A stretch of 5,503 nucleotides of DNA. It comes from an uncultured Moraxella sp. GTDB lineage: Bacteria > Pseudomonadota > Gammaproteobacteria > Pseudomonadales > Moraxellaceae. This document shows, one piece after another, positions 1 through 5,503 of the stretch; the stretch's first letter is position 1, and the number at the start of each line of letters is the position of its first letter. The DNA lies in the NCBI GenBank assembly GCA_937889485.1, contig CALAPG010000206.1, forward strand, positions 1 to 5,503, written 5' to 3'. Under the pieces are notes generated by a model. It worked only from the letters and a program-made list of their open reading frames with translations, was not told the origin of the DNA and made no database searches. The translations under genes were made by a program, and so were the position numbers.

Positions 1-174
1 ATGACTTTAAGTCATAACAAGTCACCTGATTTACGTGTTGTCAAAACCCATAAAGTTATCCGTGAAGCCTTTATTATGTTGTTGTCCGAGCAGGAGTACA
101 ACGATATCACTATCCAAGCAATTTTGGATTGCGCCAAAGTCAATCGTGCTACTTTTTATCCTCTATTGCCGTAA
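1..174 (+). pseudogene. TetR-family regulator, truncated after the HTH
   Basis: This open frame of 57 codons starts with ATG at base 1 and ends with TAA at 172-174. Residues 15-53 read like the N-terminal helix-turn-helix of a TetR repressor: a first helix (KVIREAFIMLLSEQEY), then NDITIQAILDCAKVN, then the recognition-helix signature RATFY at residues 49-53. TetR proteins normally continue with an aromatic/His motif and a ligand-binding half, to about 190-200 residues. Here the similarity ends at Tyr53 (base 159). The last four codons (PLLP) and the stop come from the left end of the inserted element. The fragment keeps a DNA-binding domain but has no dimerisation or ligand-binding part, so it is probably non-functional. 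The missing half is not found on the other side of the element. The window begins at the ATG, so promoter and operator cannot be seen. The TetR call is firm; the specific regulator and its target are unknown. Confidence 0.8.
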
Positions 175-208
175 AACCACCGACTTCAGGCGGTGGATAT
201 AAGGCAAT
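165..208 (+). repeat. Left-end imperfect palindrome of the IS200/IS605 element
   Basis: The core stem CCACCG (177-182) pairs perfectly with CGGTGG (191-196) around an 8-nt loop. An outer arm ATTGCC (165-170) pairs with GGCAAT (203-208), with A/T-rich, partly paired spacers between. Subterminal hairpins of this kind are what Y1 transposases (TnpA) of the family recognise on single-stranded DNA. The palindrome also carries the TAA that ends the TetR fragment. Confidence 0.8.
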
Positions 209-236
209 TGTTAAATGCGATGAGTTTTGCTATACT
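208..236 (+). promoter_or_regulatory. Sigma70-type promoter inside the element, reading right
   Basis: TTGTTA (208-213) matches TTGACA at four of six positions. The spacer is exactly 17 bases. TATACT (231-236) matches TATAAT at five of six, and TG at 228-229 makes it an extended -10. The start would fall near 243, directly before the structured region. In a complete element this could have served tnpA or tnpB. Here the only thing downstream inside the element is the predicted structured RNA. The call rests on consensus match only. Confidence 0.6.
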
Positions 237-251
237 CATCTCACTATATTC

Positions 252-321
252 AATGTCTTACATTCCACAGTTAAGTTAAGACTAAATTGCGAGTACGCAG
301 TAACTTAACTGGTAAGACATT
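252..321 (+). repeat. Long interrupted inverted repeat inside the element
   Basis: AATGTCTTAC (252-261) is the exact reverse complement of GTAAGACATT (312-321). CAGTTAAGTTA (268-278) is the exact reverse complement of TAACTTAACTG (301-311). A 6-nt bulge (262-267) separates the two stems on one side only. The 22-nt loop contains a further TGCG/CGCA hairpin (288-291/296-299) with an AGTA tetraloop. No T-run follows on either strand, so it is not a simple terminator. Confidence 0.75.
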
Positions 322-470
322 CCAAACACACACTTGAGCTAATCCGTGTCTATTGACAATCCTAACGGTAGGATTAGCTTAAAATAAGAACCTTAAATGT
401 ACGGTGTGTCGTACGGGCGGTTGCCACTATTTAAGGTTTGCGGTGGGGCTTCACCGTCTTGCAGAAGGAA

Positions 471-492
471 TCCCCTCATTTTAAGGAGGGGA
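471..492 (+). repeat. Right-end hairpin of the IS200/IS605 element
   Basis: TCCCCTC (471-477) pairs with GAGGGGA (486-492) around an 8-nt loop. It lies between GAAT (468-471) and the terminal TCAA (498-501), as expected for the TnpA-recognised right end. In RNA form it is also the last stem before the guide of a TnpB-type omega RNA. No U-tract follows on either strand, so it should not terminate transcription. Confidence 0.8.
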
Positions 493-497
493 GGAAG

Positions 498-863
498 TCA
501 ACCTGCTACCTTGACTGTAAATGTGGTGGTATAAATTTGCCCACTTTGATGTTCAAGTTTTACTAGCAGCTGAATTTTGCCATTAGTAGTTGGTAAGGTT
601 TGGCTCACATCAATATTGGCTAAAAAGTATCTTGGTTTGAGTGGTTCTAGGGCTTGTTTTGCCCATGCTACGGCTTGCAAACGGATTTGCGGTGTATCTT
701 TACTGCGTCTAAGTCGATATAGCTCGCTACCAAAATCTTTATCCGTAAAATAACTACCTTTTTCAGTAGATAGTCGTAAGTAAGCCGCTTCAACCACGTC
801 TTTGATAGGTGGTGCAGTCAGCCTACTTGCGATATAGTCATGGGTGACAGTGTTAATTTTCAT
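498..863 (-). CDS. Mu gp46-like baseplate protein
   Basis: The 121-residue protein resembles the Mu GP46 family (a baseplate component, counterpart of the gpW/gp25-type wedge proteins). The telling block is DFGSELYRLRRSKDTPQI at residues 43-60, followed by an Ala/Lys helix (AVAWAKQALEPL) and a beta-rich C-terminal part (IDVSQTL, KIQLLVKLEHQ, YTTTFTVKV). The ATG is at 861-863, one base after the gp45 stop, with only a weak GATGAG-like ribosome site inside gp45; translation is probably coupled. The stop codon TGA (complement of 498-500) lies in the terminal TCAA of the transposon, and the last codon straddles the border, so the natural C-terminus may have been a little longer. The protein is somewhat short for what I recall of the family (about 140 residues). 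The fold is complete enough that function could be retained. The next tail gene in Mu order (gp47/J) is missing. Confidence 0.8.
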   Translation of the reverse strand: MKINTVTHDYIASRLTAPPIKDVVEAAYLRLSTEKGSYFTDKDFGSELYRLRRSKDTPQIRLQAVAWAKQALEPLKPRYFLANIDVSQTLPTTNGKIQLLVKLEHQSGQIYTTTFTVKVAG

Positions 864-864
864 G

Positions 865-1320
865 TTAACTCATCGTGTTAGTTGGTGGTGCACCATCACT
901 TGGGTGTGCATGAGTATTGTAGATTTGGCGCATTTCAGCCAATGAGCCTTGTATATCACTGACTTGTCCTGTAGCAGTGACATTGCCATCAATATCAACA
1001 TTGCCTATCATTTTGATACCATCTTTACCAAGGCGAATTTCATGTCCAAACTGGTCATAGATGACCGTTTCACCTTCACCTGCCTTGACTACCACAGGGG
1101 CATCACCACTGGCGATAATGACCATATTGGTCGCACGTCCACCAATAGGCAACATCACCACTTGTGTATCAACAGGCAAATCACTGGCAAAGCCGACTTG
1201 CTGCATCAATCTAACGCCATCTAATATCTCATCGGATAAGCCACTAACTTGTAGTGGTTCGCCACGGCGTTTGACAAAGCCATACATGGCTTGGCGCACT
1301 TGTTTAAACGCATTCATCAT
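865..1320 (-). CDS. Mu gp45-like baseplate spike protein
   Basis: The 151-residue protein matches the Mu gp45 (gpV-like) tail-spike family, the trimeric needle that pierces the outer membrane when the tail contracts. Residues about 14-80 look like the OB-fold region (FVKRRGEPLQV, VDTQVVMLPIGGRATNMVIIAS). Then come short repeating beta strands (GHEIRLGKDGIKMIGNVDIDGNVTATGQV) typical of the triple beta-helix. The C-terminal THAHPSDGAPP (residues 136-146) carries the His-x-His motif (H137, H139) that holds a metal ion at the tip in related P2 and phi92 spikes. The start ATG (1318-1320) shares one base with the hub stop codon (TAATG). A GGAG ribosome site nine bases upstream (complement of 1330-1333) supports this start; a second in-frame ATG follows directly. 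It appears shorter than Mu gp45 (about 190 residues as I recall), which would mean a short needle. The assignment is confident from the HxH motif and gene order. Confidence 0.85.
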   Translation of the reverse strand: MMNAFKQVRQAMYGFVKRRGEPLQVSGLSDEILDGVRLMQQVGFASDLPVDTQVVMLPIGGRATNMVIIASGDAPVVVKAGEGETVIYDQFGHEIRLGKDGIKMIGNVDIDGNVTATGQVSDIQGSLAEMRQIYNTHAHPSDGAPPTNTMS

Positions 1321-2492
1321 TAAGACTTACTCCGCTTTGATTTGATGGTGGTCTGCTTCTTCGACTTCTTAGGTTTAGCATCTTTAATCAAATCAACATG
1401 TTGTACAGGTTGCATCCATTCTTGATATTTTTTAAGACGTAATTCGGTGGTTTTGCCCTCATTGCGAGTGAGCTTGAGCGTGCGACCATAGATAACCCAA
1501 TCCCCACTGGCTCTTGGCATGATAGTGCTGATTACTTTTACCCGCCAACCTGTTGCAAATACCTTAGACATCCATCCCCAATGGTTGGTCAAAATTGAGC
1601 ATTCATAAGCATCAAGCCAACTATCTCTCAAGGCTTTTTGCGCATACTGCATGGCATCGCTTTGGTTTTCAGCACGAGAGTCACTCAAAATTTTGCGACG
1701 TTTGATAGTCATTCTGTCATCATTAGCCGCGCCCCTAAAGTTCTTGCCTTTATCATCCTGTCCAATGGCTTCGACAATACTATAAGCATTGGATAAATCC
1801 TCACTGTAGCTAAGATTTAAACAGTTATTATGAGCATTATCTTCATTTAAAATAAAAACAGGCGGCTCTTTTGGTTGTTCAACATCGAATGGATTACCAA
1901 TACAGATAGCACCTTCAGCAGACATCCACACGTATTGCCCAGATGCTTCAGCCGCTTTATTGATAGCATCCCAAACGCTTTCGCCGTCTTGTATGCCTGT
2001 TTTGGCTCTTAACCAGTTGTCATCTTGCGGTCTAACTCGCCAAGGCAAAGATTGCAAGTCACCATCTTCTATAACAAATTGACGGATAATTTCAAACAAC
2101 GTCATGTTTTGTTCTTGAGTAATCGGTGCAGATGTATCCAGCAATTGCCCTGCTAAGTCTCGACCAGATATTACGACAGATATCTGCCCACGGCTTACAG
2201 TCTGCTGTATTTTATCGATAACACCCACTAATATGGTCTCACGTACCTCTTTGTTTTCGATATCAATCTGGCACACCGCACCACTTTTGACGCTATCTGG
2301 CAAATTTGCGATAGTTTTATCTAACCATGCAAATGACCAGCCATCGGCAGGTATGCCAATGTCACTATCAATAGTAATATCGTCCCATTGGCGGCATTCG
2401 ACATCACCGACGGTCAAGATGATATTGCCAAGACGTTGCAATGTTTGGCTACTATCTGTGCTATCAGTCGTACTTGGCTGATTATCTGACAT
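1320..2492 (-). CDS. Mu gp44-like baseplate hub protein
   Basis: The 390-residue protein is close to the length of Mu gp44 (about 380). It resembles the P2 gpD / T4 gp27-type hub that forms the ring joining tail tube and spike. Residues 21-60 (LGNIILTVGDVECRQWDDITI and WSFAWLD) and 80-130 (VRETILVGVIDKIQQTV, ISVVISGRDLAGQLLD) are the typical opening beta barrel. The middle part (SVWDAINKAAEASGQYVWMSAEGAICIGNP) matches the second barrel region of hub proteins. The start ATG (2490-2492) overlaps the end of gp43 by 11 bases and has no strong ribosome site, so coupled translation is likely. The final 21 residues (370-390) hold nine Lys and one Arg among Ser/Thr/Gln, an unusually basic, probably disordered tail. 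It is placed by family resemblance and by lying between gp43 and gp45. Confidence 0.85.
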   Translation of the reverse strand: MSDNQPSTTDSTDSSQTLQRLGNIILTVGDVECRQWDDITIDSDIGIPADGWSFAWLDKTIANLPDSVKSGAVCQIDIENKEVRETILVGVIDKIQQTVSRGQISVVISGRDLAGQLLDTSAPITQEQNMTLFEIIRQFVIEDGDLQSLPWRVRPQDDNWLRAKTGIQDGESVWDAINKAAEASGQYVWMSAEGAICIGNPFDVEQPKEPPVFILNEDNAHNNCLNLSYSEDLSNAYSIVEAIGQDDKGKNFRGAANDDRMTIKRRKILSDSRAENQSDAMQYAQKALRDSWLDAYECSILTNHWGWMSKVFATGWRVKVISTIMPRASGDWVIYGRTLKLTRNEGKTTELRLKKYQEWMQPVQHVDLIKDAKPKKSKKQTTIKSKRSKS

Positions 2493-3699
2493 AAATATTT
2501 AACTCAGTACCTGCATTCACCATAGCAGGGTTGACAATGTTTTTATTGAGTTTAAGTAGCTCATCAGTACGGGTGTGGTCAGCATAGAGACGATGAGCTA
2601 AAAGCCTTAAAGTCGTATTACGTTTTACTGTATATTGGATAAGTGGCGGCTTTTTATTGACAGCATCATTGGTAAGCTGCTGCAAGATTGCCGCTGCTTG
2701 TTTAAGGGCAGCAACCTGCTTACGTGTATCTAATATGATTTTTGGGACATTAATTGTCACGGATGGCTCTGGGTCAATTCGACGAATCAACGTGATAGCG
2801 TCATTGATACTTTGACGCACGACATTATTTGCCGTTATTAGCTCTAACGGTGTTAGCACGTTTTGTGCCATGTCTAGCTTGATAAGTTCAAGCACTGTTT
2901 GAGATTCTAGTGCCACAGGTAACACAGCACCGACAAAGCGTAGTGGCGCGATATCGGTATCACCAAACATATCACCAATGCTTTTGACTTTATTGATGAC
3001 TCTGCGCCAGTTTGCCATTGGGTCGGCATCCAGCGGTATATCGTGCATGAGTCCAATCGTATCATTGACAATGCCATTTAGCCAATCAGGCGGGTTAAAT
3101 AAATCATTGACCTGTTGACCATTGACTTGCAATATCTCTCTGGCACGTTTGATTTCTGCACGAATTCTCTCAGGTATTGTTCGCTTTATTTCAACGGCTT
3201 CAGACGTGCTCATTTGTTCAAGCTGCTCTTGATAAACTTCAAGCGTCTCCGCTGGTTTATCAAGTATGACAGCCGTTGGTTGTTCTTCTACCGCTGGGAT
3301 AGGCGTAGGGATAAACAGCGCTTTGTTGTCACTTGCTGATACTGCAATCACAAAATTAATGTCAATCATGCAGCTATCAACAACATCAGGGTCATGCTTG
3401 ACACTGTAGTCTAGCACTTGGACATCAAGCGACCCGTAAAGTGGGTGTACCAGTTCGCCTTTGCCTTGCATATCCAAGGCGATAATTAGATTATCTCGGT
3501 AAATCTCATAATCTACGCCTTCCAGAAACGCAGTTATCGAATAACGACGTGCGTCATTACCCATATCAGTGACAAAGGCACTGTCACTATAAGGTGACTG
3601 CATGATAGCGACAGACTTTGAGCGTGTTTCATTCATCGCCGTGCATTCAAACGGTATTTGTCTGAATGTTGCTTCAAAGAGTGTGTCTTTCCACGCCAT
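2482..3699 (-). CDS. Mu gp43-like tail adaptor (DNA_circ_N domain, LysM-like C-terminus)
   Basis: The 405-residue protein begins (residues about 5-125) with the domain named 'DNA circularisation N-terminal' in phage annotation. Marks are FRQIPFECTAMNETRS, DMGNDARRYSITAFLEGVDYEIYRDNL, GKGELVHPLYGSLDVQVLDY and INFVI. Despite the name, in Mu-like phages this gene belongs to the tail module and probably links tail tube and baseplate hub. The middle is helical and acidic. The last 50 residues (YTVKRNTTLRLLAHRLYADH, then LLKLNKNIVNPAMVNAGTELNIYV) look like a LysM-type fold, as found in several baseplate adaptor proteins, where it binds protein rather than peptidoglycan. The start ATG has a modest GAG ribosome site six bases upstream. 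It lies only about 12 bases beyond a terminator-like hairpin, so its expression may be lower than that of the tape measure gene. Confidence 0.8.
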   Translation of the reverse strand: MAWKDTLFEATFRQIPFECTAMNETRSKSVAIMQSPYSDSAFVTDMGNDARRYSITAFLEGVDYEIYRDNLIIALDMQGKGELVHPLYGSLDVQVLDYSVKHDPDVVDSCMIDINFVIAVSASDNKALFIPTPIPAVEEQPTAVILDKPAETLEVYQEQLEQMSTSEAVEIKRTIPERIRAEIKRAREILQVNGQQVNDLFNPPDWLNGIVNDTIGLMHDIPLDADPMANWRRVINKVKSIGDMFGDTDIAPLRFVGAVLPVALESQTVLELIKLDMAQNVLTPLELITANNVVRQSINDAITLIRRIDPEPSVTINVPKIILDTRKQVAALKQAAAILQQLTNDAVNKKPPLIQYTVKRNTTLRLLAHRLYADHTRTDELLKLNKNIVNPAMVNAGTELNIYVR

Positions 3700-3711
3700 G
3701 CTTATCTCAAT

Positions 3712-3747
3712 AAAAAACCTGCCAATGTTGCTAGATTGACAGGTTTT
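3712..3747 (-). terminator. Rho-independent terminator-like hairpin between tape measure and gp43
   Basis: A 13-position stem (3714-3726 with 3735-3747, loop 3727-3734) lies in the 85-base gap between the tape measure stop and the gp43 start. In minus-strand RNA all positions pair, with one G-U wobble at 3722/3739; in plus-strand RNA that position would be an A/C mismatch. On the minus strand the stem runs into six T's, then ATT. Orientation and U-tract suggest partial termination or attenuation inside the tail operon. The stem has few G-C pairs (five), so efficiency may be moderate. Confidence 0.65.
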
Positions 3748-3784
3748 GAGTTTGATAGTTAGGTGGCAAGTTTCCGATATTAAA

Positions 3785-5503
3785 CTACTTTAGCCAAAGT
3801 GGTATAACCGCCCCCCGCTTCAAATCCACAACTGGGCGAGTAGGGGCAGGTAGGTTATAAAAAGGCACATTCGGTTGTGGATTGGTAATGTTCTGCACGA
3901 TATTTTGGCTAAAATCAATCGACTTAATCGCATTGGTAGTCTGTTGAATTGCTAGGCGAGTTTGCTGTTGCTCTTGAATCATTTGCTCATATTTGGCTTG
4001 GGCGTCTAACGCTTGTTGGGCGTTTTCATTACCCAAAAAGGCAAGCCCTTTAGCAATATATTCGCCTGTTTTATCACCAAAAGCTGTACCCTCAATCAAA
4101 TGCTCATTAATTGCAGAGCCGATTTCCCAACCCACCATACCTGCAAGACCTAATAATCCTGCTTTTGCTGCCACACTGGAAGCTCCTAGAGCATTGATAC
4201 CAGTTGTTGCTGAATTCATCGCACCGCCAAGACTGCCAAATCTAGTTATCAAAGTACCAACCGTGGCGGCACCCCCGAGTGCTACTAGACCCACACCTGC
4301 TGAATAGGCAGCAGTTGCAAGCCCTTCATGCTGTTGCATAAATCCAGCAAGTTGACTATTAAATGTCGTCAATGCCCCATTCACATTGAGATAGGCTTGA
4401 TAGTTAATATTCATCTGCTCATTTTGACGAGTTTGATAATTTGCCCATTCATCGCCAGAGAATAATTTATGCAATCCGTCAACTGTACCATCAGCACCGT
4501 TTAAGCCATTTAAAATGCGTTCCTTATCACTGCTGCCGTTACGATAAGCCAATGCGGCTTGCAAAGCTTGGCGATCAACTAAAATATTACCGACTTTGGT
4601 ACCCTGTAACATATCCGCCATTGCAGCAAATTTCATGGCAGCATCTTGAGGTGTTTTGGCAGATTGGGCATCGGATTTGAGTTTTTGGTACTTGCCATTA
4701 TTTGCCATTTCACGATCAAGGAGCTTCATAAAGGCATCAAGTTTGTTCACGCCTTTGGCGCGTTCACTAAGGGCATAAGTCTCCCAGTCAAACACTTCGC
4801 TCTTTTTCTTACCTTTACCCTTGAGCCTTGTTGCATCCCCTTGTCGAATATCAATATTATCACCGATGGCATCAGCAAACTCTTTGGTACTAAGCTTTGC
4901 GAGTAAATTGACCACATTGTTCCCAGCCTCATCAGCCGTACCAGCCCCACGCCTTGCCAACTGATTCATGAGTACGATTTGTTTGAGACCCTCTTCCCCT
5001 GCATAACCTGCATTTTTAGCAAGCGGTAACTGGCGACTCAGCCATTGCGCCATGTCACTATACTCAAAACCACCTAACTCGCCGCCACGCACCGCCATAT
5101 CTTGTCCACGTTTGATATCTTTAATACCAAACATCTGTAGTTGCATTGCTACGCTTGCTGCATCAGTAGCATTGGCGCCACTAGCAAAGGCGACCTTCGA
5201 GGTGTTAGGTAAAATCTGCCCTAATGTGCGAGTATCATACTGTCCACTGGCTAAAAGTGTATTTGCTGCCTCAAGTACTTGCTCTCGTGTCGCACCACCA
5301 TCTCTTGATGCCTGCATGACAATACGGTCAATCTGTGCTTTATTAGCAAGACGTTGTTGTATTGATAACCCTTGCCCAGCAGTTGCGGTAGCATTGGCAC
5401 GAGCAATTTGCTCATCATAACTGCGAGCTGGCTTAATTGCCGTATTAGCCACAGCCGCACCAGCAGCAACACCCCCGACAATAGCGGTGCCAGTATTTAA
5501 ACC
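3785..5503 (-). CDS. Tail tape measure protein (Mu gp42-like), 5' end outside window
   Basis: The frame is open to the right edge of the window, giving 572 visible residues. The first possible start in the window, a GTG at 5450-5452, is internal, because 17 more codons of a Gly/Ala-rich hydrophobic stretch (GLNTGTAIVGGVAAGAA) precede it in frame. The region around visible residues 60-240 (ATDAASVAMQLQMFGIKDI, GGFEYSDMAQWLSRQLP, AGYAGEEGLKQIVLMNQLARRG) matches the phage minor-tail / tape measure family, which sets tail length and travels down the tube at ejection. Two hydrophobic segments follow (about 4245-4320, VGLVALGGAATVGTLI; about 4105-4185, AGLLGLAGMVGWEIG), typical of tape measures. 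Then comes a Gln-rich, coiled-coil-like stretch (EQMIQEQQQTRLAIQQT) and a Pro-rich end. It precedes gp43 as in Mu. TAG stop at 3785-3787. Mu gp42 is, as I recall, about 650 residues, so probably most of the protein is present. Confidence 0.82.
   Translation of the reverse strand, partial: GLNTGTAIVGGVAAGAAVANTAIKPARSYDEQIARANATATAGQGLSIQQRLANKAQIDRIVMQASRDGGATREQVLEAANTLLASGQYDTRTLGQILPNTSKVAFASGANATDAASVAMQLQMFGIKDIKRGQDMAVRGGELGGFEYSDMAQWLSRQLPLAKNAGYAGEEGLKQIVLMNQLARRGAGTADEAGNNVVNLLAKLSTKEFADAIGDNIDIRQGDATRLKGKGKKKSEVFDWETYALSERAKGVNKLDAFMKLLDREMANNGKYQKLKSDAQSAKTPQDAAMKFAAMADMLQGTKVGNILVDRQALQAALAYRNGSSDKERILNGLNGADGTVDGLHKLFSGDEWANYQTRQNEQMNINYQAYLNVNGALTTFNSQLAGFMQQHEGLATAAYSAGVGLVALGGAATVGTLITRFGSLGGAMNSATTGINALGASSVAAKAGLLGLAGMVGWEIGSAINEHLIEGTAFGDKTGEYIAKGLAFLGNENAQQALDAQAKYEQMIQEQQQTRLAIQQTTNAIKSIDFSQNIVQNITNPQPNVPFYNLPAPTRPVVDLKRGAVIPLWLK

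Larger units (their letters stand above)
160..501 (+). mobile_element. IS200/IS605-family non-autonomous element (no tnpA or tnpB)
   Basis: The 342-bp element has both ends but no protein gene. The left end has a perfect hairpin (177-196) with the A-rich GTAAAA at its 5' foot, where IS608-like elements keep the left guide. It follows TTTAT (155-159), a plausible left target/TAM. The right end has GAAT (468-471), a C/G-rich hairpin (471-492) and a final TCAA (498-501). This is the GAAT-hairpin-TCAA arrangement known for the right end of IS608. The motif GGAGGGGAGGAAGTCAA is a familiar ending of TnpB-type elements. No target duplication is seen, as expected for single-strand Y1 transposition. 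All frames inside carry stops, so it could only move with TnpA supplied in trans. The left border at 160 is inferred from where TetR coding similarity ends and may be off by a few bases; the right border is firmer. A decayed full element rather than a MITE-like form is possible. Confidence 0.8.
243..501 (+). ncRNA. Omega RNA (reRNA)-like structured RNA of a TnpB element
   Basis: About 260 bases downstream of the promoter fold almost completely into nested hairpins. They are: a 10+11-bp interrupted stem (252-321); a stem at 334-345/371-382 with a competing small hairpin; a branched unit closed by AACCTTAAA/TTTAAGGTT (389-397/430-438) holding GTACG/CGTAC (399-403/410-414) and GGC/GCC (416-418/423-425); CGGTG/CACCG (441-445/452-456); and the terminal hairpin 471-492. 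The 3' part and the ending GGAAGTCAA resemble right ends of TnpB elements, where the RNA scaffold ends at the element border and the next ~16-20 bases form the guide. The guide would therefore start at 502, in phage sequence antisense to gp46. The 5' end is a guess from the promoter. The scaffold may be shorter (from about 334 or 389), and the 252-321 stem may be a separate DNA or RNA element. Whether a matching TnpB exists elsewhere in the genome cannot be seen. Confidence 0.65.

Noticed and set aside
140..210. Mu-type prophage end (attachment border) near the tetR fragment
   Set aside because: The sequence here is the IS605 left end. The phage side is an internal tail gene, so this is not a natural prophage terminus, and no Mu-like end repeats were seen.
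471..492. Right-end hairpin as a transcription terminator
   Set aside because: No run of T follows on either strand; its position between GAAT and TCAA fits a transposon end.
949..1345. Plus-strand open frames of 91 and 94 codons opposite the spike gene
   Set aside because: They lie wholly or almost wholly opposite gp45, have no ribosome site or family resemblance, and gp45 is clearly the coding strand.
3993..5420. Several plus-strand frames and short minus-strand frames across the tape measure gene
   Set aside because: The low-stop Ala/Gly-rich tape measure sequence makes long shadow frames; none has a ribosome site or recognisable domain.
5450..5452. GTG as the true start of the tape measure gene
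   Set aside because: The frame stays open for 17 more codons to the window edge with coding-like content, and the gene length suggests the start lies upstream, outside the window.
1..5503. CRISPR array, tRNA or rRNA
   Set aside because: No evenly spaced direct repeats, no cloverleaf and no rRNA-like stretch were found on either strand.

Overview
The window holds the 3' part of a Mu-like (contractile-tail) prophage tail module. It is cut off on the left by a small protein-less element of the IS200/IS605 family, and beyond that element lies the 5' stub of an unrelated TetR-type regulator. AT-leaning base composition, the style of the regulator fragment and a Mu-type tail module suggest a gammaproteobacterium, perhaps of the Moraxellaceae (Moraxella/Psychrobacter). 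That host call is an inference from composition and general resemblance, not from a marker gene.

Layout: 1-159 (+) is the DNA-binding N-terminal part of a TetR-family gene that stops abruptly after its recognition helix. 160-501 is the transposon relic. It has a left-end hairpin, a good sigma70-type promoter pointing right, a run of stacked RNA-like hairpins, and a right end that closely resembles the omega RNA (reRNA) of TnpB elements. There is no tnpA or tnpB. From 498 to 5503 all genes lie on the minus strand, so the transcription order runs from right to left: tape measure (gp42-like, 5' end outside the window), gp43-like adaptor with a LysM-like tail, gp44-like baseplate hub, gp45-like spike and gp46-like baseplate protein. 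This is the phage Mu order. From gp43 to gp46 the genes overlap or are one base apart, as expected for translational coupling. A terminator-like hairpin interrupts the series between the tape measure and gp43.

Together the phage genes would set tail length and build the hub, spike and wedge parts of a contractile tail. The genes expected next (gp47/J, gp48/I, tail fibre) are absent, because the transposon end sits exactly at the 3' end of gp46 and even supplies its stop codon. The two flanks of the transposon come from different sources, so the locus is a rearrangement product or an assembly join. The most unusual item is the 342-bp element. It looks like a stand-alone, promoter-driven guide RNA unit whose guide position is now filled with sequence antisense to the prophage gp46 gene.
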